From: SAR202 cluster bacterium Io17-Chloro-G6
GTDB lineage: Bacteria; Chloroflexota; Dehalococcoidia; UBA3495
DNA: 64,000 nucleotides
NCBI GenBank assembly: GCA_002816585.1
Contig: MUCT01000047.1
Location: 29,635 to 93,634, forward strand
Direction of reading: 5' to 3'
Positions within the stretch are counted from its first letter, which is position 1, and the number at the start of each line of letters is the position of its first letter. The notes under the pieces were generated by a model that saw only the letters and a list, made by a program, of their open reading frames with translations, did not search any database and was not told the DNA's origin. The translations under genes were made by a program, and so were the position numbers. Positions 8,603 to 17,333 of this stretch are shown one piece after another.

Positions 8603-9346
8603 TTAGGTGTGAAGCAACTGCCAGTCCAATGAGCCCAGGTTGAAGGTGATACGCCGGAAGGCCTCAACGTACTCCAGGCCGGTGAGCTCTTTGTTGCGGC
8701 CGGAGTTGTTTTTGATTCGTTCCAGCCGGTCTTCCCGTGTTGATGACATCTGACTGGCGTGGGCGCCCAGGGAGTCGACCTTTACGCCCAAATACGGTTC
8801 GATGTCCACGAAAACGTCGGGGTCCTCGCTCCCCCACATTAAGGCCTGGTCCACCCGGTGGGGTTCCAGTCCTTCCTCGGTGAGCTGTTCTGGGAAGTGC
8901 TGGTAACTCCAGGCGTAGGTGAATGCGGCGTCCAAGGCGACTTGTCCGCTCTTTCGATGATCTCTGTGGGTGTGGCTGACGCTGCGATAGGGGTCGATGC
9001 AAAGGATCACGTCTGGCTTAAAACGGCGTATTTCCCGGGTCACCTGGCTGCGGAACAGCTCAGTGTCCTCCAGTCCGCCGTCTGGGTGGGCCAGAAATAC
9101 CAAGTCCTTGACCCCGACCAGGTCAGAGGCGTGGTGTTGTTCCACCTCTCTGGTGGCCGCCAGCCTCTGCTGGGTCATCTCCCGGTCTCTTGTTCCTTTG
9201 TTGCCGTTGGTGCACATCACCACCGACGCCACGGTCCCCGATTCCTTGATCCATTTGGCTAGGGCGCCGCCGCACCCGCCTTCGCAGTCATCGGGATGAG
9301 GCGTCACCGCCATGACCCTCTTGGGCGCTGTTTTTAGTATCTCCAT
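8603..9346 (-). CDS. PIG-L family deacetylase
   Basis: 247 residues of the LmbE/PIG-L zinc-dependent N-acetylglucosamine deacetylase family. The zinc site is visible as PHPDD (H17, D20) and as the later HTHRDH. The family also includes MshB and BshB of low-molecular-weight thiol synthesis and enzymes acting on lipid-linked GlcNAc or antibiotics. No glycosyltransferase or thiol ligase is adjacent, so the substrate is unknown. No signal peptide is seen, so it acts in the cytoplasm. It is transcribed alone. Confidence 0.9.
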   Translation of the reverse strand: MEILKTAPKRVMAVTPHPDDCEGGCGGALAKWIKESGTVASVVMCTNGNKGTRDREMTQQRLAATREVEQHHASDLVGVKDLVFLAHPDGGLEDTELFRSQVTREIRRFKPDVILCIDPYRSVSHTHRDHRKSGQVALDAAFTYAWSYQHFPEQLTEEGLEPHRVDQALMWGSEDPDVFVDIEPYLGVKVDSLGAHASQMSSTREDRLERIKNNSGRNKELTGLEYVEAFRRITFNLGSLDWQLLHT

Positions 9347-9489
9347 CCAGGTTTCGGCAGTCTCCTCTCAGGGCGTTTCTGGCAAATCCGGGCCATAGGC
9401 CGAGTGCGGCCCGACAGCCATTATACGGATTTCGCCGTCAAGTTGTGGGAAAATCAGGCAGACTGTCTGGGGGTATTCAAGGGGTAATT

Positions 9490-9521
9490 CAAAAGGAAAC
9501 GCGGCCGCGCCGCCGCGGCCG
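9490..9521 (-). terminator. Probable terminator of the low-complexity protein gene
   Basis: Minus strand: arms CGGCCGCG (9521-9514 side) and CGCGGCCG (9509-9502) with a four-base loop, followed by GTTTCCTTTTG. The stem is strong but the U-tract is interrupted. Confidence 0.5.
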
Positions 9522-9532
9522 TGCCGCCCACG

Positions 9533-10276
9533 TTAGTTGCTGCTGAGGGTCTTTGAGAGGCCGAGGGGAGTGGCGGCGTAGCGGCCGGAGCGCCCGGGGA
9601 TGCGCTCTAGCCAGCCGAACTTGGAGCGGGCGGCGTTGCGCAGCGTCTGTGTAAAGTCGCCAGGCCGGCGCCATCCAGCCATGTCGAAGAGCCAGCCCAG
9701 GTCATCGGAGTTCACACCGTCGGCCCCAAAATGGCGGCTGGCGCCCTCGGCGGCCACCACCACGCGGCGCATGTCGCCCAGGGGGTTGGATTCCTGGCAG
9801 AAGGCCACAAAGCCCTTCCGGCCTTCTTCGGAGACAAATTCTGAAGGCATCGCCGCCGGCGCCTGCCCTTCGCCTTCGCCACTGTCGTCTTGAGTGGATG
9901 GCTCTTGGCGGGCCGAACGGGCCGCTGCTGGCGCGGGTTCTATCGCGGGAGACTCTATCGCTGGGGAAGAATCTTGCTCCCGATCTGGCGCGGCCGTCCC
10001 GGCCGTCTGTTCCGCGGCGGGAGATTCTATTACCGGGGCAGTACCGGGCTCCGGCTCCGGCGTCGCGGCCACAGCAGACAATGTAGCCCCCGCTCTGTCG
10101 GTACTTTTTTCCTCGGATTCATCGCCCAGCTGGTCTTCACTGCTGGCGGGCGACTGCATCAGGTCACGTGGCAGTTCACGGAGCGCCATAGCCACAATCT
10201 CGCGCAGCACCTCAGCCTCGTCGGACTCAAAGGTGATCTGGGTATTATTGGGTAATGATATGGAAACTTTGACCAT
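9533..10276 (-). CDS. Hypothetical protein with Ala/Pro/Glu linker and C-terminal conserved domain
   Basis: 247 residues, not recognised. The first 45 residues form a compact charged domain (MVKVSISLPN..., then a helix with LREIVAMALRELP). Residues about 45-150 are a low-complexity Ala/Pro/Glu/Ser linker containing the repeated words IESPA and SPAIE. Residues about 155-247 look folded, with aromatic and basic residues (GWLFDMAGWRRPGDF, then KFGWLERIPGRSGRY) in the style of a winged-helix nucleic-acid-binding domain, which is inference. No membrane segment. It lies upstream of uvrC on the other side of a 12-base tandem repeat. Confidence 0.7.
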   Translation of the reverse strand: MVKVSISLPNNTQITFESDEAEVLREIVAMALRELPRDLMQSPASSEDQLGDESEEKSTDRAGATLSAVAATPEPEPGTAPVIESPAAEQTAGTAAPDREQDSSPAIESPAIEPAPAAARSARQEPSTQDDSGEGEGQAPAAMPSEFVSEEGRKGFVAFCQESNPLGDMRRVVVAAEGASRHFGADGVNSDDLGWLFDMAGWRRPGDFTQTLRNAARSKFGWLERIPGRSGRYAATPLGLSKTLSSN

Positions 10277-10363
10277 GTTTACACGGAAGCCGCGAGCAGG
10301 AGGGGATACCCATAGCCGTGCCCAAGACAGGTTGACTACGATATGTTAACCCACGGTTTCCTT

Positions 10364-10399
10364 GATATCAACCGGGATATCAACCGGGATATCAACCGG
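10364..10399. repeat. Three tandem copies of a 12-base unit
   Basis: GATATCAACCGG occurs three times head to tail (10364-10375, 10376-10387, 10388-10399) in the 200-base gap between the uvrC stop and the upstream start of the low-complexity gene. Each copy contains the palindrome GATATC. Confidence 0.9.
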
Positions 10400-10476
10400 G
10401 TAACGGGTATAAGTGTAGACCCTATGTTGAGCCGTGATGGGATTCAGGAGTCGGCCAGGTGCGCCGGCGCGCGAGG

Positions 10477-12339
10477 TCAGATGGTCTGTTTTAGTCTGAT
10501 GGCCAGCGAGCGGGTCATGCCAGGGACCGACGCCAGGTCGTCGACCGCTGCTTCCCGGATACCCTTTAGGGTCCCAAAGCGGCGCATAAGCATCCGCTTG
10601 CGCTTGGGCCCGATGCCGGTGACGTTGTCGATGGGGGACCGCAGACTGTTCTTGCTGCGCAGGTTCCGGTGGTATGTGATGGCGAAACGGTGGGCCTCAT
10701 CGCGGATGCGCTGCACCAGGTAGAGGGCTTGAGAGTCCCGGGGAAGCACGATCGGCTCCGGTGTATGGGGGACGAACAGTTCCTCGTTCTCCTTGGCCAA
10801 GGATGCCAGAGGGACGTCGTCCAGCCCCAACTCAAGGAACACTTCCAAGGCTGCGGACAACTGCCCTTTGCCTCCGTCGATCAGCACTAGATCTGGAATC
10901 ACACCAAAGCTGTCGACCCCGGCCGCTTGGCCTTCGCCCCGCTGCTCGGCGGCCCGGGCGGAGGCTAGGCGCTTGAACCGGCGGCGCAGCACCTCACGGA
11001 TGCTCTCGAAATCGTCAACCCCGTCCACGGTCTTGACCTTGAAGCGGCGGTAGTGGGCCGGTTTGGGTTTGCCGTCTTCGAACACTACCATGCTACCCAC
11101 GGTGTTGCTGCCCTGAATGTGGGAGATGTCGTAGCACTCCATCCGGCGCAGTGGCAGCGGCAGGCTAAGCTCCTCTTCGAGATCGGACGTGGCCTGCTGT
11201 ATGACATCCGTGTTGTCCATCCACTTGACGCGGTGCTGCGCCAGGCCCTGGCGGGCGTTGTCAGCCACGGTCTGGACCAACTGCTTGTGGATGCCACGCT
11301 GTGGACACATCAGCCGCACGGCGCCGCCCCGCACTTGGCGTAGCCACTGGGTGATGGTCTCCTCGTCTTCGAGCTTGTGCTGCACCACCACCCTGGGGGG
11401 CACCACTAAGGCGGTTTGGTAGAACTGTTTGACGAACTGTCCCAGCACCAGCGCTTCGGTCTCGTCTTGAGTCCCCTCCATGAAGAAGTGTTCCCGCCCG
11501 ACGAGCTTCCCTTTGCGGATGAAGAACACCTCGACCCAGGTCTCGTTGGCGCCTTGGGCCACGGCGATCACGTCCATGTCGCTGACCGGGTTGGAATCGA
11601 CCTTGATCCGCTGTTCTTCGGCGACTTTCTCGACGGCCTTCATCCTGTCGCGCAAGACCGCGGCCCGCTCGAACTCCAGGCGCTCCGATGCCAGTTCCAT
11701 GTTGGTTTTGAGGTCATCGGTTACCGCTGAGGTGTCGCCTTCCATGAACATGACCACCTGGCCGATAACCTTGGCATAGTCTTCCTTGCTGGCGTAGCCG
11801 GTGCAGGGGGCCACGCAGCGGTTAATGTAGTACTCCAAGCATGGCCGTGGGTCATTGCCGGTGATGTTCTTGGTGCAAGAGCGGTAGGGGAATAGCCGCT
11901 TTACCAGGTCCATGGTCTTGCGCACGGTGCCCGCCGTGGCAAATGGGCCGAAATAGCGGGCGCCGTCTTTGGCGACTCGGCGGGTGATGTACACCCTGGG
12001 GAATTCTTCGGTCAGGTCAATCTTCAGATAGGGGTACGTCTTGTCGTCTTTCAGCCGGGCGTTGTAGCGGGGTTTGTACCGCTTGATAAGCGTGTTCTCA
12101 AGTATCAACGCCTCGGCCGCCGAGTCAGTGACGATGTACTCGAAGTCGTGGAGGTGTCCCAGCATGCGCCGAATCTTGTTCGGCAGATTATTCGGTGACC
12201 CGAAGTAAGACCGGAGGCGGTTACGGAGAACGCTGGCCTTTCCGACGTACAATACGGTACCCCGAGGGTCCTTCATCAAATAGACGCCGGGCCTTTCCGG
12301 GGTCGCCTGTAAGCGCTGTTCGACCAGCGGTAGTGGCAT
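10477..12339 (-). CDS. uvrC: Excinuclease ABC subunit C
   Basis: 620 residues, full length. Makes both incisions flanking a lesion in nucleotide excision repair, with UvrB. Domains in order: GIY-YIG nuclease (residues about 12-95; GVYLMKD, LYVGKA, NTLIKRYKP), a cysteine-bearing segment (about 155-185), a UVR UvrB-binding motif (about 205-240), an RNase H-like endonuclease domain (MECYDISHIQG, VLIDGGKGQL), and C-terminal helix-hairpin-helix DNA binding (VTGIGPKRKRML and LASVPGMTRSLA). The next gene upstream ends five bases before the uvrC start, so they are cotranscribed. Confidence 0.97.
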   Translation of the reverse strand: MPLPLVEQRLQATPERPGVYLMKDPRGTVLYVGKASVLRNRLRSYFGSPNNLPNKIRRMLGHLHDFEYIVTDSAAEALILENTLIKRYKPRYNARLKDDKTYPYLKIDLTEEFPRVYITRRVAKDGARYFGPFATAGTVRKTMDLVKRLFPYRSCTKNITGNDPRPCLEYYINRCVAPCTGYASKEDYAKVIGQVVMFMEGDTSAVTDDLKTNMELASERLEFERAAVLRDRMKAVEKVAEEQRIKVDSNPVSDMDVIAVAQGANETWVEVFFIRKGKLVGREHFFMEGTQDETEALVLGQFVKQFYQTALVVPPRVVVQHKLEDEETITQWLRQVRGGAVRLMCPQRGIHKQLVQTVADNARQGLAQHRVKWMDNTDVIQQATSDLEEELSLPLPLRRMECYDISHIQGSNTVGSMVVFEDGKPKPAHYRRFKVKTVDGVDDFESIREVLRRRFKRLASARAAEQRGEGQAAGVDSFGVIPDLVLIDGGKGQLSAALEVFLELGLDDVPLASLAKENEELFVPHTPEPIVLPRDSQALYLVQRIRDEAHRFAITYHRNLRSKNSLRSPIDNVTGIGPKRKRMLMRRFGTLKGIREAAVDDLASVPGMTRSLAIRLKQTI

Positions 12340-12344
12340 GTTAT

Positions 12345-12755
12345 CTAGAGTAGTATACTCAGGACTATGAGGGCGGCTAGGATTACGCCTGTAAGTAAGA
12401 GGATTCGTCGCAATTCTGCGCCAACGTAGAGAGAGGCGGCCGGGCGCTCTCCCCGAAGCCGGCCCTGGCCTTGCCCCGCAAATTCACCGCGGGGGGTGCG
12501 GGCTACTGGGGAAGGCCTTGGCGCACGGGGCGTTGCCGGAACATCGGCTACCCGGACTCCGTTGGCTTGTTGCGCTTCCGCGGCGTCTAACTCGGCATCT
12601 TCGACGCCAACCGACACTGCAACGGGTTCTTGGGCCTCGGGATCGGCGACTACCTGGGCGTTAGCCGGAATGCCGCTGGGCCCCTTTGCGCCCTTTTTGC
12701 GTCTTCGGTTTAGTCCTGCTTGCCGGGATGCGGTCCGGCGACCTTTACCCGCCAT
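12345..12755 (-). CDS. Basic tail-anchored membrane protein, unrecognised
   Basis: 136 residues. The first 25 are extremely basic (GKGRRTASRQAGLNRRRKKG), the middle is an Ala/Pro/Glu linker, and the last 20 form one hydrophobic helix (ILLLTGVILAALIVLSILL) that ends the protein. This predicts a C-terminally anchored protein with a nucleic-acid- or phosphate-binding cytoplasmic head. The start at 12755 is chosen because AGGAGG lies about nine bases upstream; an open frame to 12815 is less likely. It precedes uvrC by five bases. No family or function can be assigned. Confidence 0.7.
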   Translation of the reverse strand: MAGKGRRTASRQAGLNRRRKKGAKGPSGIPANAQVVADPEAQEPVAVSVGVEDAELDAAEAQQANGVRVADVPATPRAPRPSPVARTPRGEFAGQGQGRLRGERPAASLYVGAELRRILLLTGVILAALIVLSILL

Positions 12756-12970
12756 TTGAGGATACCTCCTAAGGAGGGCAATTATTATCTTATTAGGACT
12801 GGCCAGGGCCTGCAAACCAGGCTCGGCACAGTAATTTAACTATATCAGCAATCGGTAATAAAGGGCAGTCCGCAGACGTGGATTTACCGGGTTTTGTGCC
12901 GCTGCCACCGTGCTGCGCTGCCCTCTATGTTACCGTGTGAAACCGGCGAAAGAACGTTGGATGTTCTCAA

Positions 12971-13951
12971 TCAGGCCCTGGGATGGCTCTTCGCGTATTC
13001 ATTCTGCACGTAACCGCTGGTCAGGTGGGTGTACACCTGAGTTGTGGAGATGCTTGAGTGACCCAGCAGTTCCTGGACGTGCCGGAGGGAGGCGCCGCGT
13101 TGCAATAAATGGGTGGCAAAGCTGTGTCGCAGTGTGTGGGGCGTGACGTTGCCGTCAATGCCGGCCTTTTGAGCGTAGGTTTTCAGGATGGTCCAGACCC
13201 ACTGGCGGGTCAACCGTTCTCCACGATGATTAACAAACAACGCCTGCTCTGTGCGGCGGTGTCCGAGTAGTGCGATGCGCGGTTCTCTCAAGTAACGCCT
13301 GAGTTCTTCCAGCGCTTTGGCATGCAGATACACGATACGCTCTTTGGCGCCCTTGCCCATGCAACGAATGTAAGCTTCGGACAGGTCGACGTCCTGTAGG
13401 TTCACCGACACCAGCTCGCCGACACGGAGACCGGTGGCGTACAGCAATTCCATGATGACCGCGTCGCGCTGTCCCTCGTTGGTTCCCGACTTGTAGGCCG
13501 TTTCCAGCAGCGTGCTCACGTCATCCTCCGAAAGGAACTTGGGCAACACGCGGCCAACCCGGGGAGAACCCAATGACTCGGTGGGGTCTTCGGTGATGAT
13601 GCTGTTTTCTGACAGGAAGCCGAAGAATGATTTGATGGAGGCGACTTTTCGAGCAGTGGTGGTATCTCGGTAGCCTTTGCGGACCCTCAAATCCTGGAGG
13701 TAGCGATTGAGGACGTCAATGTCCACAGTAGCCCAAGTAAAGGTCGCCGGGGTTGACTCTGGAGTGAAGCCATTTCCGTTGGAACGTTCAGCGGGCTGGT
13801 CTTGGGGCTGGTCTTGGGGCTGGTCTTGGGGCTGGTCTTGAAGGAACTTCCAGAACTGGCCGAGGTCGTTGCGGTAGGCGTCGGAGGTGTTTCGGGAAAA
13901 GCCTTTTTCGACAATGAGGTGCTGGAGAAAAGAAGAAATAGTACGATCCAT
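12971..13951 (-). CDS. XerC/XerD-type tyrosine recombinase
   Basis: 326 residues from the ATG at 13951 (AAAGGA upstream). N-terminal SAM-like core-binding domain (about 1-125) and catalytic domain (about 135-320). The full tyrosine-recombinase set is present: R176 (TGLRVGEL), K200, H272 and R275 (PHTLRHSFATH), H298 (LGHSSI) and the nucleophile Y307. Xer proteins resolve chromosome dimers at dif. The N-terminal domain carries an unusual insert, QDQP four times, encoded by a 12-base tandem repeat (13794-13841). Whether it is the housekeeping Xer or an integrase-like paralogue cannot be settled; no integron or phage genes are adjacent. Confidence 0.92.
   Translation of the reverse strand: MDRTISSFLQHLIVEKGFSRNTSDAYRNDLGQFWKFLQDQPQDQPQDQPQDQPAERSNGNGFTPESTPATFTWATVDIDVLNRYLQDLRVRKGYRDTTTARKVASIKSFFGFLSENSIITEDPTESLGSPRVGRVLPKFLSEDDVSTLLETAYKSGTNEGQRDAVIMELLYATGLRVGELVSVNLQDVDLSEAYIRCMGKGAKERIVYLHAKALEELRRYLREPRIALLGHRRTEQALFVNHRGERLTRQWVWTILKTYAQKAGIDGNVTPHTLRHSFATHLLQRGASLRHVQELLGHSSISTTQVYTHLTSGYVQNEYAKSHPRA
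13794..13841. repeat. Four tandem 12-base units inside the recombinase gene
   Basis: GGCTGGTCTTGG is repeated four times (the last copy differs at one base). Because the unit is a multiple of three it encodes QDQP x4 in the minus-strand recombinase, near residues 38-53. Copy number could vary without breaking the frame. Confidence 0.95.
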
Positions 13952-14172
13952 AATCCAAAATCCTTTCGCCATCGGCGTGACAGATGATGAGAAGGCATCA
14001 AGAGACACCAACCCATTAATATCTTGTCACCCTAGCACAGCTGTCACAAAGGTGATTAACCGAACATAAGCGGAGATATGCTATTTTTTTGTATAATTTG
14101 AGAAGATATCGTGCAACGAACCGTGTTGCCATGTAATTAAAGTGTAATCGAGAACTGATTTGCGCGCCAGGC

Positions 14173-15339
14173 CTAGTCCCTGGCCAGCACCACCGTTCCG
14201 GTAGAGGATAGGGAGCCGCCGGTACCGTTAACTATAGCTAATTTCGCGTTTTGGCTGGGGTCTCGCTTGCTTTTTATTTGCCGGTCTCCCGCCTCGCCTC
14301 TCAGTTGCCGGACCGCCTCCACCAATAGGAAGCTGCCGTACATGCCGGGGTGGGTGTATGACAGGCCGCCGCCGCTGGTGTTCAAGGAAAAGTCCCCGCC
14401 AGGTGCGGTCCGCTGATTGGCGACAAAATCTGGGGACTCTCCAGGCCCGCAGAACCCCATGCTCTCCAGCGTCGCCATCACCGTGTAGGTGAATGAGTCA
14501 TAAATCATCGTCAGGTCCAAGTCATCGTGGGTAATGCCGGCCCGCTGCATGGAAACCGGACCAGACTTTCGGGCCCAGGTCGAAGTGTAGTCGGGCATTT
14601 GACTCACAATGTTATGGTCGTGTCCTTCGCCGGCGCCCAGCACCCAGATTGGGTCCTTCTTGAGACTCCTGGCGCGTTCGGCGGTTGTCACGATTATGGC
14701 CGCCCCAGAGTCGGTGACCAGACAGCAATCGAAAAGGTGAAAGGGCCAGGACACCCACCGGGAATCATGATACTCGTCGAAGCTCATGGTGGTGTCTTGC
14801 ATCATGGCCTTGGGGTTAAGGTTGGCCCATTTGCGCGTGGCGACAGCAATTTCGGCCATGCCCTGGCGGGTGCGGTCCTCCCCGTATTGATGCATGTACC
14901 GCGAGCAGGCAAGAGAGTAGTTTATGGGCGCGCCGATGATCCCATAGGGGGCTTCATACTGGGAGAATGGCAGGTTGCCGTCGGCGGGAAACCGGGACCT
15001 GGCCGACCGCCCTGCCTGGCCGTGGGTGATCAGCGCGACCTCGCAGAAACCCGCTCTGATGGCCGCGATGGCGTGAGCCACGTGTATCACAAAAGACGAC
15101 CCGCCGACGGTAGTGCTGTCTGTGAACGTCGGCTGGATTCCCAAATACTCCGCTGTTACCAGCGTGGAGCCGCCAGCGGTCAATACGCCATCGACGTCGC
15201 TCTTGGCGAGACCGGCGTCTTCCAGCGCGTTATGGGCCGCTTCCGCATGGTGTTGCAGGGAAGACTTGTTCGGGACGTTGCCCATGACATCCGATTCGGC
15301 CACTCCGACGATGGCAATATCGCGCTGTCCCGTTGTCAT
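14173..15339 (-). CDS. Thiolase-fold protein lacking the nucleophilic cysteine
   Basis: 388 residues of the thiolase / SCP-x (DitF-like) family. The C-terminal glycine-rich blocks are conserved (NTSGGGLSYTHPG and IVNGTGGSLSSTGT), as is the YDSFTY segment. At the position where classical thiolases carry the acyl-accepting Cys, this protein reads TVGGSSFV (residues 77-84) with no Cys. It therefore may not do ordinary thiolysis; relatives of this type act with small partner proteins in steroid or aromatic side-chain degradation, or are described only as thiolase family. No partner OB-fold protein is adjacent. Confidence 0.85.
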   Translation of the reverse strand: MTTGQRDIAIVGVAESDVMGNVPNKSSLQHHAEAAHNALEDAGLAKSDVDGVLTAGGSTLVTAEYLGIQPTFTDSTTVGGSSFVIHVAHAIAAIRAGFCEVALITHGQAGRSARSRFPADGNLPFSQYEAPYGIIGAPINYSLACSRYMHQYGEDRTRQGMAEIAVATRKWANLNPKAMMQDTTMSFDEYHDSRWVSWPFHLFDCCLVTDSGAAIIVTTAERARSLKKDPIWVLGAGEGHDHNIVSQMPDYTSTWARKSGPVSMQRAGITHDDLDLTMIYDSFTYTVMATLESMGFCGPGESPDFVANQRTAPGGDFSLNTSGGGLSYTHPGMYGSFLLVEAVRQLRGEAGDRQIKSKRDPSQNAKLAIVNGTGGSLSSTGTVVLARD

Positions 15340-15540
15340 TCAATAAAGTCCTTGCCTACTGAGTGTGGACGGCCAGACATGTTACAGCCTGCCTGATAAT
15401 ACAACACTCGGCGTGACATAACAACACCGGGCACTTGGTGCGTCGACTTCAGCGGCAACGATAGAATTTATCATGATAAAATTATGACGGGTCGCCTAAT
15501 TGGTATATCTCGGCAGATATTTTGCCGTTTAGAGGTACAG

Positions 15541-16107
15541 ATGCCCAGTAATTTCTGGATGATGATAAATAACGAAGAGAATTTCCGCATCACCCAAAGG
15601 CGGGGGTTCACCATTCTAGGTCTTAAGGCACAACACCGGCGCAAGATGCAGCGGATCACCGAAGGAGACCGGGTGCTGCTATACATCTCCCATATGCGCA
15701 AATTCGCGGCCACCGCAACTGCGATGTCTTCGTTCTATGAGGCTGAAGAGCAGATCTGGGTTAACGAGGGGAGCTCGGGTTTTCCCTACCATATAAAATT
15801 GAAACCCGGTGTGATCTTGGAGGACCATCAGTTGATCGACGCCAACCTGCTGGCGCCGCGGTTGGAATACGTGAAGCGGTGGAATCCCGAGGACTGGTAC
15901 ATGGCCTTTCAAGGCAATCTTCATCTGCTGCCAAAAAACGACTTCGTATTGATCGAAGAAGAGATGAAGAAGCTGCACTTTGGCAAGGGGTACGTTCCAA
16001 CGGATTTCACGGCTGCACTGACCAACCAGCGCCGCCGTTCGGGAGGCCGGAAGAGCAAACGGCCCCAAGCCCAGACTCAACAGGGCCAACCGACCCAATC
16101 CAACTAA
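15541..16107 (+). CDS. EVE-domain (PUA-like) protein
   Basis: 188 residues from the ATG at 15541. The N-terminal half has the EVE pattern: FWMMINNEENF, then ITEGDRVLLYISHMRKFAA, then the later KRWNPEDWYMAF. EVE domains are PUA-like folds that bind modified bases in DNA or RNA and are often found near modification-dependent restriction genes; none is seen here. The last 30 residues are a basic, Gln-rich tail (RRRSGGRKSKRPQAQTQQG). A longer frame begins at 15484, but homology starts at the chosen ATG. It converges on queG. Confidence 0.8.
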   Translation: MPSNFWMMINNEENFRITQRRGFTILGLKAQHRRKMQRITEGDRVLLYISHMRKFAATATAMSSFYEAEEQIWVNEGSSGFPYHIKLKPGVILEDHQLIDANLLAPRLEYVKRWNPEDWYMAFQGNLHLLPKNDFVLIEEEMKKLHFGKGYVPTDFTAALTNQRRRSGGRKSKRPQAQTQQGQPTQSN

Positions 16108-16119
16108 GACCCAATCCAC

Positions 16120-17298
16120 CTAAGATAGGATGCTCGATCCGCTGGCAAGCCGTTGGCGGGCTTCCAGGAGCGCCGCATTGGTTTCTTCCTGGACGTAGGG
16201 GTCCGATTCGGACACACATGATCGTTCCAAGGCATTGACCGCTTCTGATGTGGCGATCTGACCCAAGGCCCAGGCGGCGTGGCCGCGCACCAACGGTTCG
16301 GCGGATTCCAGGGCGGATGCCAACGCCGCCACTGCTGTCTGGTCCCGCTGGTTTCCCAACGCCACGCAAGCGTTCTTCTGCAACCCAACGCGTTTGGTCC
16401 GCATGATTGAAGTGCCCTGAAAGCGGTTCCGGAACTCCGCTTCGTTCATGCCTAGTATCTCAGCCAGGTCGAGTTTTCCCGACGGACCAACGGCGCCGGC
16501 CGGAGGAATGGGCTGAATGGGAAGTTTCGCTTTCAGGTTTACTGGGCAGACGTCCTGGCAGATGTCGCATCCGAAGATCCAATCGCCAATGAGCGGCCTC
16601 ATCTCGAGAGGAATAACTCCCCGGTTCTCGATGGTCTGGTAGGAGATACAACGGGCGTTCTCCACAATGAAGGGGGCGACGATGGCTCCGGTAGGGCAGT
16701 CAACGATACATCGGACACACGCCCCGCAGGTCTTTTTCAAAGGCTGGTCGGGTTCCAATTCTAGGTCGGTTACCACCTGCCCCAGCAGGACCCACGAACC
16801 ATGGGACTGGGTGAGGATGTTGGTGCTCTTGCCGAACCAACCCAGCCCTGACCGCGCCGCCGCCGCCCGGTCCAGCATTGGACCATCGTCCACATACCAA
16901 CGGGCCGCCACGTTGGTTTCCAGGCGCTCTTCCAGGCCGCGGACGAAGGACCTCATCCGCCGCTTCATGACACGGTGATAGTCTTTGACCCGGGCGTAGC
17001 GCGCCACTTTGCCCTTGCCCGATTGAGATTCCGTGCCTGCCGGATCCGTGCCCGACGGACCAAGGTAGCTTAGCCCCAGACAAATGATCGAACGAGCCCC
17101 TGGGAGCAGCGCTTGTGGGTCTGTCCCGCGCCGCACTCGGGACTCGGTGAACCAGGGTAGGCCGTCCATCTGCCCGGCTTCGATCCGGTCGAGCGCCGCC
17201 TCGCGGTCTTTGACGAACTCATCGGCCCCGGTGATCCGCACTAGGTCGAACCCGCTCTCGATGGCGCAACTGCTGATTTGGTCTTTGATGTTTTGCAT
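16120..17298 (-). CDS. queG: Epoxyqueuosine reductase
   Basis: 392 residues. Reduces epoxyqueuosine to queuosine in tRNA, the last step of Q biosynthesis, using cobalamin and two [4Fe-4S] clusters. The N-terminal cobalamin-binding domain includes VDDGPMLDRAAAARSGLGWFG. Two ferredoxin-like Cys clusters are clear: CGACVRCIVDCPTGAI and CDICQDVCPVN. The C-terminal 100 residues carry HEAT-like helical repeats (ACVALGNQRD, GHAAWALGQI). Length is normal. The dUTPase-like gene lies 35 bases upstream on the same strand, so they probably share a transcript. Confidence 0.95.
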   Translation of the reverse strand: MQNIKDQISSCAIESGFDLVRITGADEFVKDREAALDRIEAGQMDGLPWFTESRVRRGTDPQALLPGARSIICLGLSYLGPSGTDPAGTESQSGKGKVARYARVKDYHRVMKRRMRSFVRGLEERLETNVAARWYVDDGPMLDRAAAARSGLGWFGKSTNILTQSHGSWVLLGQVVTDLELEPDQPLKKTCGACVRCIVDCPTGAIVAPFIVENARCISYQTIENRGVIPLEMRPLIGDWIFGCDICQDVCPVNLKAKLPIQPIPPAGAVGPSGKLDLAEILGMNEAEFRNRFQGTSIMRTKRVGLQKNACVALGNQRDQTAVAALASALESAEPLVRGHAAWALGQIATSEAVNALERSCVSESDPYVQEETNAALLEARQRLASGSSILS

Positions 17299-17333
17299 GG
17301 CGTCCGGTGGAGGTTCAGGTGGCGGCGGCCCGC

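Noticed and set aside
14092..14097. Perfect TATAAT on the plus strand
   Set aside because: No -35 at a usual distance and no plus-strand gene downstream before 15541.
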